Shown piece by piece: positions 22,701-33,826 of a stretch of 56,255 bases of DNA. How positions within the stretch are numbered: position 1 is the first letter of the stretch; each line of letters starts with the position of its first letter. The notes beneath the pieces are model-generated. The model made no database searches. It had not been told where the DNA came from and worked only from the letters and a program-made list of their open reading frames with translations. Made by a program: the position numbers and the translations under genes. This DNA is from Blastocladiella britannica (Eukaryota; Blastocladiomycota; Blastocladiomycetes; Blastocladiales; Blastocladiaceae), in the NCBI GenBank assembly GCA_025349905.2, contig MU624563.1:1-56255 (forward strand), given 5' to 3'.

Positions 22701-23668
22701 AGTGATTCCGGCCATGTTGCGCAACAACGCAGTGAAACGATTGTCCGAGGTCGAGTCCAGGATCCCTGGCGAAACGACCGATTGCGGGCTGTACAAATCA
22801 AAGCGCGACTCGAGGCCCTGGCCAGAAGAATCTGTGACAATGTCGTCCAGATCCTCGGTCACATGGGACATCATTTGGGTGATTTCCCCTTCTTGAAAAA
22901 GATTGCCAGTACACAACAATGCATGTTAGTCTATTTTGTTTCGTTTCGTAAAAGGAATAGGAAGAAAAACGATACCTTCCGCGCCGTGGGAAACCGTCAC
23001 AATATCGCCTAGATTCAGGACAGCCGAAATGGGGGATTGGAAGTTGAGTTCCCGCCCCTGCGTATCGCAAAGGAACCCAACCACAAGCGGCTCCGTGACC
23101 ACGCCATTGGGGTTATCGCGTGCAGCCTGGTCCGGCGGGAACCGCTGTGCGAGGTGCGTGAACCGAAACGCATATTCGGCCTCGATCAGGGATGCGAGGT
23201 ACTCGACGGTTCGGGACGAGTCCACCGTCACCGAGAAGTTCACGGTCGGGGACGCCTGCACATTCACGCGGATAAACGAGACAATGTGCAGCGAAGCGCG
23301 GCGGACTTTTTTGCGTTTGAGCGCGGCTGCTCGCGATGCTGACGATGTCACGCCTGTGGTAGCGAGCGTATTGCAACCTTGTAGCGGTTAGTCAGGTTGT
23401 AGGTTGTATCGTGTGTAAATACACGAGCGCTATCGCTTAAGGCCAACACCAGCAGGGAGGATCCCGCTGTTGAGATGCTGTAAAGAATTTTTCAAATTCG
23501 CCACGTACTGCCCTCGTTCTCATCAGTATCTCTATCGCTCGAATCGTCACCGCCGCCCAATGCAATAGTGGCGCTCGGCGTGGTGTCTTGTCCTGCAAAT
23601 CGTTGTTGGGCGAGGCGCGCCGATTGAGATCCGTCGCCCCCGTGCCCAGGTTTCGAGCTATCGGCCAT
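19773..23668 (-). CDS. RGS-domain protein with six KLxxFFG-type motifs
   Basis: Probable regulator of G-protein signalling (accelerates GTP hydrolysis on G-alpha). Seven exons (23668-23509, 23353-22976, 22891-22591, 22526-22309, 22245-21309, 21240-20549, 20479-19773) give 1130 residues. Intron 1 is long (155 nt) and its acceptor is ambiguous by 24 nt; the open frame in exon 2 begins at a GTG, so an upstream ATG exon is required. The RGS domain spans about 215-375 (NRFTALLRNM, REFCQVELQLEALLFW, YFMYI, KDFLRFR, RNKYADNFKP). The N-terminal 175 residues have a compact beta-rich region. After the RGS domain the basic motif KLxx[FVL][FL]G occurs six times among acidic, disordered linkers. Probably acts at the plasma membrane downstream of GPCRs; a class C GPCR is encoded 22 kb away. 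Confidence 0.85.
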
Positions 23669-23823
23669 ATGGCGGATCGGGAAAATGCAACGTGTGGGCG
23701 GCCAATGGTGAGTCGCAGTGCCCAATTATTTTTTTTCGGTATGTTTTAGATACTCAAAGGACGAGCGCTGACGATTTATCGAAATAATAGGAATATACAA
23801 ATGGGAAAAATACAAATAAATTA

Positions 23824-25769
23824 TTACCCTCGCTTCTTAGCAACCGCCAGGCACTTCATGGAGCAATATACTTGCCCCTTGTGCTTCATGGGGAGCTTGC
23901 GGATCGGTCCGTGACACTCTCCACACCCGGGTCCGTCAAACACCACGGTTCCAGCGGCAGCATCAGCGCCCCCACTTGGAGCCGCCTGACCCTTGTATGC
24001 AAGACTCGAGAGCTGCATGGACGGCGTGCCCGCGGACGTGAGAGTGCGTCCCGACGTGCCCGCAGGAGACCCAAACGCCGCATGCGCGCCAGGCGCGGCC
24101 GCCTGCGCCGGACCGCCGCCCACAACGCCCAGTCGGCGCTCAGCAGCGCGGGCGCGGCGCTCCCGTTCCATGGCCGCCCGCTGTTCGGGCGTGGACCCGT
24201 GGATCGAGAGCGACTGCATTACGGACGTTGGGACGCCGGTGGCCGAGCCGCCGCCCAGACGCCGTGGGCCAGTTGTCGGTTGGGGTGCGACCGCGGCCGC
24301 CTCGAGTGCCGCCCAGTCGCTGGCGTCTTGCTCGGGGTTCTCGGACCCGGATTCCGACTCGGATTCGGAACCTGCGGTGGCGATCCGCGTGCCGGTCTTG
24401 CGCGGCCCGAGGTTTTTGCGTTTCTTTTTGCGCGGACCCAGGAACGACGGCTCGTCTTGGACATCTCCAGCGGCGGTGGACACCGAAGATGGTGGAGGTG
24501 CCTTTACCGGTGGAGCAACCACTTCAGGCACCACGGGTTTCGATGTTGGCACGTAATTGGACGTGACCCCAACCGAGATCATACGGCGGTGAATCCGAGT
24601 AATCTCCTGGAACCCAGCGCGCCGGGTCGTGAACGGCACCCCACGGACGCGCGTGTCGTCCTTGGCCACGCCCTTGCCCTCCGGGTGTCCGAGCAGCGTG
24701 CGTCGGTTCCCCACGCCCGGCGCTACCACGTACACGATCGTAGCTGCGTCCAAGTGCGCCTGCCACGCGGCCATGGTATCCCAGACATCTTTCGCCAGCG
24801 CCGCCTCGTTGTACCGTCGGAGCTGCGCGCCCGCCGACTTGGCATGCCGCACGCCATCCTGCGCCGACTGCGACCCACCCTGCTTTCGCCGGGTCGTGTA
24901 CCGGTGCACGGACGTGTGCACGACGCACTTTTCGCCCGCAAACACGGCTCCCGAGAAATGACCGCCGCCAAGCATCAGGTACACTACCTTGTGGGCGGGG
25001 GCGACCGAGGCGCGGAGCGTGTCGCACAGTTGCGCGGGGGTCGGGGCTGCTGGTAGCAGGGGGGAAAAGTACGCGCGTTGCGCAGTGAGCAGCGTCGTTG
25101 GGTGCGTCGTCAGCCGGAACCCGACCAGCACGCGCGCAATGTGGGACTTTGGGCCGCTCGGTCCGGCCTCGTCGTGGTCGTCTTCGCCACCAAACGCGGG
25201 GAGAGCCGTTGGGCTCATGTCGAGATCGCTCTCGCTCTTGTCGGCGTCGTCTTCCGAGTCGACGACGAGTGGTGGTGCTGTTCCAGCCGGTACTGCTGCC
25301 CCGCTCGACGGCGTCGCAGACTCGAATTGCTCTCGCGCAATGGCCGGCTCTTCAAAAAAAAAAAAAACCCTATTCGTTAGCCTACGTGCAATAACTTTTA
25401 TAAGATATGGTCCGTACCACCGCGCATCTTGCGCTGGAGGTTGCCCACATGCCATGCCCCGCGGAAATGATCGCGCTGCTCAAACAGGTCGCCAAACTTT
25501 TGCGCGCACACGTGGCACGCGAACGTCTGCTGGGCTGGGTCACTTGACGATTCCTTCTCGTCATCTTCGTCGGAGGACGAGGTAGCAGTTTCCTCTGCCG
25601 GCGCCGACGCGTCGTCTTCGGCCGCCGTCTCGGGCCCGACGGCAATCGGAGTGCCGTCGTCCAGGTCAATGATTTCCACCACCGATGGGTCCAGCGCGGC
25701 CAATTTCAGCGTAAAGAGCGTGCACATGGCGGTCGGGCCGGTGCCAAGGAGCGGGTTGACGAGGCTCAT
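23824..25769 (-). CDS. VMS1: Vms1/ANKZF1 peptidyl-tRNA hydrolase
   Basis: Ribosome-associated quality-control factor that releases stalled nascent chains from tRNA on 60S subunits and recruits Cdc48/p97. Two exons (25769-25418, 25349-23824; 68-nt intron with a long T-tract before the acceptor) give 625 residues. A C2H2 zinc finger uses C85, C88, H101 and H107. The VLRF1 release-factor-like domain (about 185-380) carries the catalytic loop GGSQS (275-279). A VCP-interacting motif is seen as RERRARAAERRL (about 513-524). The C-terminal VATC treble clef uses C593, C596, C613 and C617. Ankyrin repeats, normally between VLRF1 and VIM, are not visible; that stretch is Ser/Pro/Lys-rich linker. The ATG follows an 11-A tract. 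Confidence 0.93.
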
Positions 25770-25987
25770 TTTTTTTTTTTCGTTGAATTATACTATGGAG
25801 AGCTAATTCAAAAGCGAAGGAGTGAGCGTGTCGTTGCCTTTTTGATTGGCGCGAGAGAGCAATCGAATCGACTCAAAACGCCAATTCGTTTTGCCGGACT
25901 GATGCAGCGATGACAACGGCGACGGACCGACCGACGCGTGCGCATTTTATGTGATATTACAATGTACAGCTGTGGAAAGGAAAACTG

Positions 25988-28922
25988 CTACACAACCCCC
26001 GAAAGGATCAGAGCCGCGGGCACCAGCACCGAGTACGCGACGACCAGCGCGATCCCGACCGGCCGCGACATGGTATACTTTCTCAGTGGAATGACCACCA
26101 GACACCCGCCCAAGATCGCCATCAGTCCAACGCACACGATAAAGATATTAAGCTCGATCCCGTTGAGCGGAACCGGCGTCCCGCCCTGCGACGCCGTCAA
26201 CCACGCGGCCGACCCGCCAATGCCCAACAACAAGTTGAGCATGGGTGCCGCAAAGCACGCGGAGATGGCCATGGTCGGGTACCCAGCGCGGGCGACGGTG
26301 ATGTTGGCAATCAGGTCGCCGAGCGAGTTGCCTGCAGCAAACACCGTGAGGCCCAGCGCCGCCTCAGAGATGCCGAGGATCACCCCGAGCGCCTTCAAGA
26401 TCGAAATGCACTCGTTGGCGGCCATCGACATCCAGCACATGCCAATTAGGAACCCGAGACCAGAGTACACTTTACTGGTTCGTGATTTTGGCCACCGCAC
26501 ATTGATGGCTAGATTGATCAGGAACGCGCCGGCGCCGATCGCGACCGCGTAGATCCAGACGGGGCCATTGTAACCGGCTAGCACTACAATTTTTATAAAG
26601 GGATCAGGACCAGGATGCACATAAAAAAAGGAATGTAAACGCACAGGCCAACTCGATAACAGCAAACCCAATCCCAAGGCCACCTTGAAGCGCACACAGA
26701 ACCGGGTGGCGCACTTCAGCTCCGAAAGCAGTCGGCCCGTCCGCCGAGATGACAGGCACCGTCAGCCGCAGCACCAGGTATAGCGGGGTGAGCACCCACA
26801 GCGCGGCGATCTTGAACCCGCGAATCACGCGCTTGGCCCACATACGTGGCGGCAGGCGAGTTGTCCGAGGAGGATGGGCGGTGTCGGGTGAAGCGAGCGG
26901 CCGGCGGTGCGCGGGCGACAGCATCACGGGAAACAGCAGGCCGAGCAGCGTGCGGTGCGGGTCGGTGACGGTGAGCGCAAACAAGCTGGCGGCGGGCGAT
27001 GTCACGCGGTCGCTCGGTTTGGGCGACGGCGGGCCAGAGATGCCCTGGCGCAACGAGTGCCGGCGAAACACCGACATATCCGAAAGGGATGCCAGAACAG
27101 CCGCCGAGCTGTGGCGCGAGACCGTGCTTGACCGTCGCGACATGACGCTTGGACTAAAGTCAGGGGTCAGCAGCGCCGGACTGGTTGCGCGCACGGGTCG
27201 CGGCTCCACCAGTACTCGCCCGCCGTGACCAATGGCTGCGGGAGCCGCTGACAGTCCACCCGAAGAGATCACGGGCGATGGCGGCTGGGACCGGCTTGAG
27301 GCGGGCGGATCGATGCCGTCCAAAATATCGAATTTGCGATGAGCCGAATGGCCCGCATCGGAAAACGAGAGCCTTCGTCCTCGGTGCAAAGTGGACGAAG
27401 AAAACGGTGCCACGGCAATTGGGAGCGATTGTTCTGAAATGGGCGGCAACTCTAGGCGCAACTTGGTGGAAGGCGTGTGCGAATCGACAGATCCCCGGCG
27501 ATGGTCCTCGTCGTTGTCGTCGTCAGCGCCGGCTTCTGAACGCTTGGCAGCTACTGCTTCATCATGGTGATGCGGCGCCGTGTCGTTCCACTCGGCCGCC
27601 GCCTCGGCTTCTTCCATCATGTTGGCAATCACGATGGCATCCACGATCGAGAGGCGGTTGTGATGCGTGACTGGATGGCGAGGATGCCTGCGATGTCTCA
27701 AAGAGTTGCTGGTCCGAACAGAGGCTCCATCGTCATCCTCGACGGCGACGCGCGACGCGTGCGACTTGATGGAGCAGTTGCTCGCATGATCGTCGTCGTC
27801 GCCACCAAGATGATCATAGACGGGGGCAATGTCAGCGAGGTCACCGTCGGGCGGGAGCAAAGAGGGTGGTGAAGGCAGCAATGCGGGCGGTGGCGGTGGT
27901 GGCGGCGTGAGCGCCGAGCGGTCGATCCTGATCATGGGGAATGCACTCATCAGCTGGAGTTCTCCTTCCGCGGTAGACGACGTGCTGTCATGGTGCCTGG
28001 CACCACCACCCACAATCAGCTCTTCCTCATCGTCGTTATCACTCTGAATCGCTTGCTCCTGGCGGCTGGCGACATGTTGCACCCACAGCACCAGCACGAC
28101 ATAGGCGAAATAGTACGCCAGCAGCACGCCCGCAGCCCAGGCAGAGATTTGCTTGGCCCACATGATATACAGTGCGGCGCCGAGTGATCCGAGCAAAAAC
28201 GTGGCATCGCGAAACAGGATCATTGGATCGAGCCGGAATGGCGCAAATATGGCCACGCCACCGAGGACCAGGGTATTGATAAAGGTAGCGGCGCCAATCA
28301 TTTCGCCCATGGCCAGCCCACCTGCGTTGGAGCTGAGGGAGGAAAAGTTGCTGAAGATGTCGGGCGCGCCATTTCCAAACGCGAGCAATGTGACGCCGGC
28401 TAGCGATTCCGACATGCCGAGGGCCTCTGCTATTGTGCTGAGGTTTGGACCTATCACACAATTTTTGATTCAGTACGACACGGGAAAACAATCAGTCTAA
28501 AAATGTCTAATTTCCATACAGAAAAACTCGGAGGCGGTGGTGCCCATGAACAAAAAGAGGACAATCATGCCGACCCCAAGGGCCGATGCTGACAGCGGCC
28601 ACAGAGAGACGGGGACGCTGCAGTAGTGCCATGTGAGGTAGTCGATGATAGACGAGCTCGAGAGATCTGCGCAGTTGGCGCGGATGAAATCGCAGGTGTC
28701 GGCGGGTGTCAAGTGTTGTGGAGGGTGCTCGCACAAGTCGATATCCGCGTCCAAGTCGATGCTCGCGAGGTGAATGAGCGGAGTTGCGTCGTCATTTGCT
28801 GCGGCATTCATTGTTGTTGCTGCTGCTGTGACGAGCGCTGCCGCTGACGTGGCAGCGACCAAAATCACCAGCAGCACCAGGGCGGCATATCGGGCCCGGG
28901 TGGTTGAAAGAGACGCGGCCAT
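25988..28922 (-). CDS. Cation/Ca2+ exchanger, NCLX (SLC8B1)-type
   Basis: CaCA-superfamily antiporter; the closest type by sequence is the mitochondrial Na+/Ca2+(Li+) exchanger NCLX or fungal endomembrane relatives. Three exons (28922-28520, 28450-26645, 26583-25988; introns 69 and 61 nt) give 934 residues. Signal-like hydrophobic N-terminus, a luminal Cys-containing segment (CEHPPQHL, CDFIRANC), then two inverted TM repeats. The alpha-1 motif is GNGAPDIFS (160-168), rebuilt with the upstream CPNLSTIA across intron 1; alpha-2 is AGNSLGDL (820-827). A long loop (about 270-700), Ser/Asp/His-rich, separates the halves. Direction and ion choice cannot be read from sequence. The gene lies within a six-gene minus-strand run. 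Confidence 0.92.
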
Positions 28923-29052
28923 AGTATATTTTTGGCTTTTTAAGGCAGGCGCGGCTCAAAAAAGAATAGAATTTTCGAATTTTCGAATTTGGAATATGGC
29001 GAGGGAAGAGGGCGAGGCGTCCCTCGTGGGCAGTGTGAATATGTAGATGAGT

Positions 29053-30495
29053 TTATCCGCGAAGTCCAGCCAGATTAAGCGCCTGCACCATTCGCGACAA
29101 GCTCACCTCCTCGCCGTCGTCATTGTCGTCGTCTTCATCGTCGTCGTCGTCGCCCACGTCGCCCGCATCGTCTATGTCGGGATTCCTCGTCCCATCTCCG
29201 ACACTGCCACCGCCGCCAGCAACCGAGTCTCCGGCCATGCCATGCGAACCGGTACCCCCGGTCCCGCCGCCACCGCCGATCCCTCCTCCTACAGACGCAA
29301 TGCCCAGTCCTGTCACCCCACCGCCAGCAGCACCGCCTGCGCCAATACCACCGCCACCGCTACTGGCACTGGCGCCGGTTCCCATGATGTCGGACAAGAG
29401 CCTGGCTCGGAAATCCCGGGCGGCGTCAGAGGGGCCGCTGCTGCTACCGGTGTCACCAGTCCCACCGCCTACCGCCCCGCCACCGGTGCCGCCGAGGAGA
29501 ATTCCGGCCGCAGAGCTTACAGCACCCACGGGCATCGATAGCCCGAGCGACGTGGTGTCCAGCATCGAGTTGGACGACGAGGAAGCGGTGATAGCAACGG
29601 CAGTTCCAGCGTTCGTGCCCTGTGCGCCGCCAATGCCAGTGATCCCGGCTCCGAGACCAAAAAGAATGTCGGCAGGCGAAGGCGCGACTGTCGCCGGAGG
29701 TGGAAGAGGTGGGAGCCTGAGCTTGAATGCGGCGTGCGGGTGGCGGCGGAACGGGATGGTGCCGCCCCAGAACCACCGCGGGAGTGGGACGAGTGCTGGT
29801 GGGTGCTGCTGTTGCACTTGCTGTTGTTGCTGAATGGACGTGTCTTGGTCGCTCGCGGTAGCAGCAGCAGGATCGGACGCAAATGAGGCGACGATCGGCG
29901 CCAGGACGGTATGGCTGCGCCACCCGGACCCAGGTCCCGTGGTAGTCAGATCGACCTCGCCGCCGAGCTTTCCAATGTACTCGGCGACCTCGGACGCGAC
30001 CCCGTCCCCACGCACGCACCGCGCGTACTCTGCCAGCGCGCTGGCGACCGTCCACCCTTGAAGTTTACGTAGCGCCAGCACGATGCACCCGGTGACGGTC
30101 TGGCCGTCCAGGCAGTGAATGTACAGCGGGTGGCACGCCGGGTCCAGGACTAGACCGACCACTAGCCGCAGTACCGCCGCTGGGTCAACGGGAAGCACAT
30201 CTTCCTTTGGCTTGGCGGTGGTCGCGTGCAGACAACGGGCGCCGTTGGCGGTCAAAGCCTCAATTGTTACGGCCGGTAATGGGTCGGGTGTCAGGCTAAG
30301 GACCGTGGCCAGGTTCAGACGCGACAGGTACTCAAGGTTGCGTGGCCGCGGGTACGCGCCGCGGTAGACGCCGTGCTCAACAAAGGCGAACCGGAATGGC
30401 GGGACCAGGGCTCGTTTTTTTGTGATGGCCGCCTCATTGTCATCTTCGTTGTTGGCACGAGGGCCAGCTGCTTTTGCTGTTGCACTCAAGATCAT
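29053..30495 (-). CDS. Oca6/Siw14-type atypical phosphatase, probably catalytically dead
   Basis: Single exon, 480 residues. Residues about 27-190 match the PFA-DSP/Oca family of atypical dual-specificity phosphatases (FAFVEHGVYRGAYPRPRNLEYL, ALRKLQGW). The signature loop reads HCLDGQTVTG: C128 is kept, but the arginine of CX5R is Val, as in Oca-type pseudophosphatases rather than the inositol-pyrophosphatase Siw14. The rest (190-480) is Gly/Ser-rich and disordered with an acidic tail (DDDDEDDD near 455). The ATG at 30495 is the last Met before the domain and lies 31 nt after the Sec22 stop on the same strand. In yeast Oca proteins form a complex affecting inositol pyrophosphates and stress response; a scaffold role is inferred. 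Confidence 0.85.
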   Translation of the reverse strand: MILSATAKAAGPRANNEDDNEAAITKKRALVPPFRFAFVEHGVYRGAYPRPRNLEYLSRLNLATVLSLTPDPLPAVTIEALTANGARCLHATTAKPKEDVLPVDPAAVLRLVVGLVLDPACHPLYIHCLDGQTVTGCIVLALRKLQGWTVASALAEYARCVRGDGVASEVAEYIGKLGGEVDLTTTGPGSGWRSHTVLAPIVASFASDPAAATASDQDTSIQQQQQVQQQHPPALVPLPRWFWGGTIPFRRHPHAAFKLRLPPLPPPATVAPSPADILFGLGAGITGIGGAQGTNAGTAVAITASSSSNSMLDTTSLGLSMPVGAVSSAAGILLGGTGGGAVGGGTGDTGSSSGPSDAARDFRARLLSDIMGTGASASSGGGGIGAGGAAGGGVTGLGIASVGGGIGGGGGTGGTGSHGMAGDSVAGGGGSVGDGTRNPDIDDAGDVGDDDDDEDDDNDDGEEVSLSRMVQALNLAGLRG

Positions 30496-30526
30496 GGGTA
30501 GAAAAATGGCTAAAAACGGGAGACGT

Positions 30527-31360
30527 TCAGGAAAACCTCCACCACAAGACAAACAGCACCACAAACAGCACGACTGCCGGCGGGCCGTACGCGCGGTACA
30601 TGGCCTCCAGTCGCAACCGGCGAGCGTCCTTGCGGTACTTGAGCGACGAGTCCCGCAGCGCCTCCGACATGGATCCCATGCGATCGAGCGTGTCCCCACG
30701 GTACAGCAGATCCTCCATGTTTTTGGTCATAATCCGCGTCACGTCTTGCAAGTCGTCGTTGAGCCGCTGCAAGTGAGACGCGTTGCGGGTGTCGGCAAAC
30801 TGCCGCTTGAGCTTTTGAATGAAGGTATCTATATAGCCATTTCATCAAATGGGAGGTGAGATAACAGCAATAAGGATGAAAGAAGAGACAAACCAAATTT
30901 GACAAAGGCATAGGCGCGTGGGGCTGTCGGCACATCGGCACCGTGCTGGGCGTAAAACTCGCGTGCCAGTTCTGACAGGAACTCGAATGCCATGGCGCGC
31001 TGGTACGCGCGGTCGCAGATGGCCAAGTACGTGATCTCGTTCTCGATCATGTAGCTGCCAACCAATTTTGGTTAGTATTCATAATAACAATAGTCATAAG
31101 GTTAAAAACGCACTGGAACGTAAAGGGCCCATTCTCGATCGAGCATCGCGGCTCTGACTGCAGCGAGAGCTTTGTCAGGACCTGTTTGGCGTTGGATTTG
31201 GCTTCGCGGAGCTCTGCTTCCGTCTGTTTTTTTTAATGGCCGCCATCAACAAAAAGATTATAAATTATGGAGAAAGGAATTTATGAACCTGAGCGTCGTC
31301 GAGCGACGAGGCCAGCGGGAGATTGTCGCGAAGGCGGTGAATGAGGGCCGACCGAACCAT
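30527..31360 (-). CDS. SEC22: SNARE Sec22 (longin R-SNARE)
   Basis: ER-Golgi R-SNARE. Four exons (31360-31289, 31223-31114, 31054-30894, 30828-30527; introns 65, 59, 65 nt) give 214 residues, the normal Sec22 length. The longin domain (about 1-125) contains SEPRCSIENGPF, then YMIENEITYLAICDRAYQ joined across intron 2 at a TACTAAC-like branch point, and YAFVKFDTFIQK across intron 3. The SNARE helix (about 135-190) has LNDDLQDVTRIMTKN with the zero-layer Arg region intact. A C-terminal TM anchor (AVVLFVVLFVLWW) ends the protein. ATG is preceded by eight A residues. Very short spacing to the downstream phosphatase-like gene. Confidence 0.97.
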
Positions 31361-31542
31361 TTTTTTTTGATTTTTTTTTGATTTGATTTGAGAAGGAGAC
31401 TTCACTTCTGCCACCTCAACGGACTCCACGACCCGTCACGTCTCGTCCACCCCTCAAAGGAAAGGGAAAAAAAAACTATACATCTTGTTATTTTAACGCG
31501 GTAACTAGCTTCCCGATACATATGGTACGTAAAAAAAAAAAT

Positions 31543-32497
31543 TTAAAGGTCAATCGAAGCAACCTCACCAAAGGTGCCCTTCTCCTTGATCTTGCGCTGC
31601 TTGCGCAGCCAGTTACGATAGGCTGCAAAAGAGGTGATGGAGGTGCCGTAGTAGTCAAACAATGCGAGACCGGGCCCAGCGAGCGATGCGTCAGCACGGT
31701 GCCGCAGCACACGACGGAAGAGCTCCTTTTCCTTCTATTATTCTGTCCTTGGTTAAAAGCACGCGTCAAACCAACCAAATAAAGAAAAGACGAACCGGCT
31801 CCATGCGCTGAATCGTCTTGGACGTGGCAGCGCGCCAGAGCGCGTCAAGCGTCAAGGGCGTGGCGGTCGCCGCCACCGCACCAAGAGACAGGGCGCCCGC
31901 CCCGACCACCATCGCCGCTTCAATCCCAAAGATGGGCACGGTCGGGTCAAACTGGTACGTCGCGGCCACGTACAGACTGGAGGTTACGAACGCGGCGGGG
32001 GATCCCACGAACGTGAAGATCCGGTTGCGGGTCCGCGCGGCCTTTCGGTACGCCAGGTACTCGGCCCAGGTGGGTGCGTCGCTCTTGTTGTTGTTATTGT
32101 TGTTGCTGTTAAGGTTGTTGGCACTCACGGCGGGACCAGTTGCAGAAGGAGTCGCATCGCCAAGCCCTGCTGCACTGACCATTGGCTCCACGGCGGGAGA
32201 GGCAGGAGTAGCAGCGTCCGTCGCTTCGACCACGACAAAGGGTTCAGCTTCCGTCGTCGTAGCGGCGGAGGTAGCGGCGATAGTCGCATCAGGCGAGGAT
32301 TCAGTAGCAGCAGCACTAGCAGGAGACGCGACGACACGCAGCGGACCAGACCGGGCGCGCAATGCGGCAGCGCGAGCACGTGCGGTGGCCTTGGGCGCGG
32401 CAGCACAGGCGTGCGAGACCGAGAAGGCGCGCGAGACGGACGGAGTGGAGGCGGCAGTCTGTGCGACGCGCAGCACGGGGCGGATGGCGGCCAGCAT
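31543..32497 (-). CDS. PAM17: Presequence translocase-associated motor subunit Pam17
   Basis: Mitochondrial inner-membrane protein that organises Tim44-Pam18-Pam16 for Hsp70-driven import; a fungal-type component and the best taxonomic marker in this window. Two exons (32497-31796, 31734-31543; 61-nt intron GTTCGT to AATAG) give 297 residues. A long Ala/Arg-rich presequence plus Ala/Thr/Ser/Asn linker (about 1-150, with an Asn run) precedes the domain. Domain strings: TWAEYLAYRK, GSPAAFVTSSLYVAATYQF (TM1), DPTVPIFGIEA, VVGAGALSLGAVA (TM2), then KEKELFRRVLRHRAD across the intron and DYYGTSITSFAAYRNWLRKQ. The linker is longer than in yeast. Divergent from the YIPF gene with only 68 bp between starts. 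Confidence 0.94.
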
Positions 32498-32565
32498 AAT
32501 TGAGTTGTTGTTGATGCGCGTTCGTGTTCCGTTGGTTTTGAAGAGAGAAAAGAGAATTTCAGAAA
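32498..32565. promoter_or_regulatory. 68-bp divergent promoter PAM17 / YIPF
   Basis: Two start codons face away from each other across 68 bp, so promoters and leaders of both genes share or overlap this segment. It has a purine-rich GAAGAGAGAAAAGAGAA stretch. Confidence 0.5.
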
Positions 32566-33764
32566 ATGTCAAAATACACCGCCCTCGGAGCCGCCGGCTC
32601 GGACGATGACGAAGAGGAGAACGGGCCCTCGTTCGCCCCGACCGCCAAACCCCCGGCCTCTGGCACCGCTGCCACTGGCCTCACCTTGGACGACCACGCC
32701 GACCGTCTCCAGTTCCAGCGTATGCTTGCCCTTCTTGATTGGATCGGATCGACGGGGCCTGGCATTGACAATACCTGAACAGAATTCACGGCACCGGCGT
32801 CCGCGGCCCCTCCGGCCTATGCACCCGCTCCTACGGTCTCGCCCGTCCAATCACTGCCGTCTCCACCTCCTCCTCAACAGCCGCAGCAGCAGCACCAACA
32901 GCAGCAAGAGCAGCAACACCTGCGCCAACCGCTGCCCCCACCCGCAGACGCCAAGCTGTGGCAGATCGAGTACTACGCCCGGTGGTTTGACGTGGACACG
33001 GGCGACGTGCGTATCTTTACACCCTCGCTTGATCCATCCTCATACTGAAGAATGATTGATAGGTCGTCCACCGAATGCGCCTGGCCCTGTACCCCAACAC
33101 CATGTTCCTCAACGCGCTCCTGATCAAGCAGGATCTGTGGGGCCCGTTCTGGATCCCGACGTCGCTGGTGTTCATGCTCTTTGTCACCTCGTCCATTGCC
33201 CACTCGATCGCCGCCTACTCGGCCGGGAAAGAGTACATTTACGATTTCACGCGCTTGAGTGCCGCCGTGACAACCATCTATACCTACTGCTTTGGTCCTC
33301 CCGCGCTCCTGTACGGGATTGCTCGGTATTATGGCCGCAACACGAGCTTGATTGACTTGTGGGGGATTTACGGGTACGGCGTGACCATGTGGTTGCCGAC
33401 GGCAGTACGCATTTCTTTACTTTTACGATGTTTCGTACTTGCAAGCTTAACTGCACTCAAAAACAGCTCCTGTGCATCATTCCCCTCGACCTGATGCGGT
33501 GGATCATTGTCATTCTGACCACGGCGCTGACTGGTACGAGTCTCTTGCCTATTTTTTTTGGGGAATGATATTTTAACACCATCATGAAAAGGAATGTTCC
33601 TGGGCCGCAACATCCACCTGCAACTGTGCGAACTGACGCCAGCCAACCCGACCGCGCTACCAGCGTCGGCAGTCAAGCTCACCTTGCTGGGATCCGCCAT
33701 TGCCCATGGCGTCTTTGGCCTTCTCCTCAAGCTCCTCTTCTTTTCTTATTCATTCACTGCCTGA
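32566..33764 (+). CDS. Yip1-domain Golgi membrane protein, YIPF1/2-like
   Basis: Five-TM Yip1-family protein of the early secretory pathway, linked to Rab GTPases and Golgi vesicle formation. Five exons (32566-32719, 32783-33006, 33063-33404, 33467-33533, 33592-33764; introns 63, 56, 62, 58 nt) give 319 residues. The cytosolic N-terminus is acidic then Gln/Pro-rich. LWQIEYYARWFDVDTGDVVHRMRLALYPN precedes the TM bundle and is split by intron 2. Family strings: DLWGPFWIPTSLVF (TM1), LWGIYGYG, then TALLCIIPL and LTGMFLGRN restored by splicing. Exon 4 is only 67 nt. The YIPF1/2 branch is chosen from the DxWGPFW and LIDLWGIYGYG motifs. Confidence 0.92.
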
Positions 33765-33826
33765 TTCCTGGGATCTGGCAAAAAAAAAAAAAAAAACCGA
33801 AATGCATTATCCTTTTTTTATATCAG

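Noticed and set aside
29123..29833. Pro-rich plus-strand frame opposite the Oca6-like tail
   Set aside because: Reverse complement of Gly/Ser-rich coding sequence; not an independent gene.
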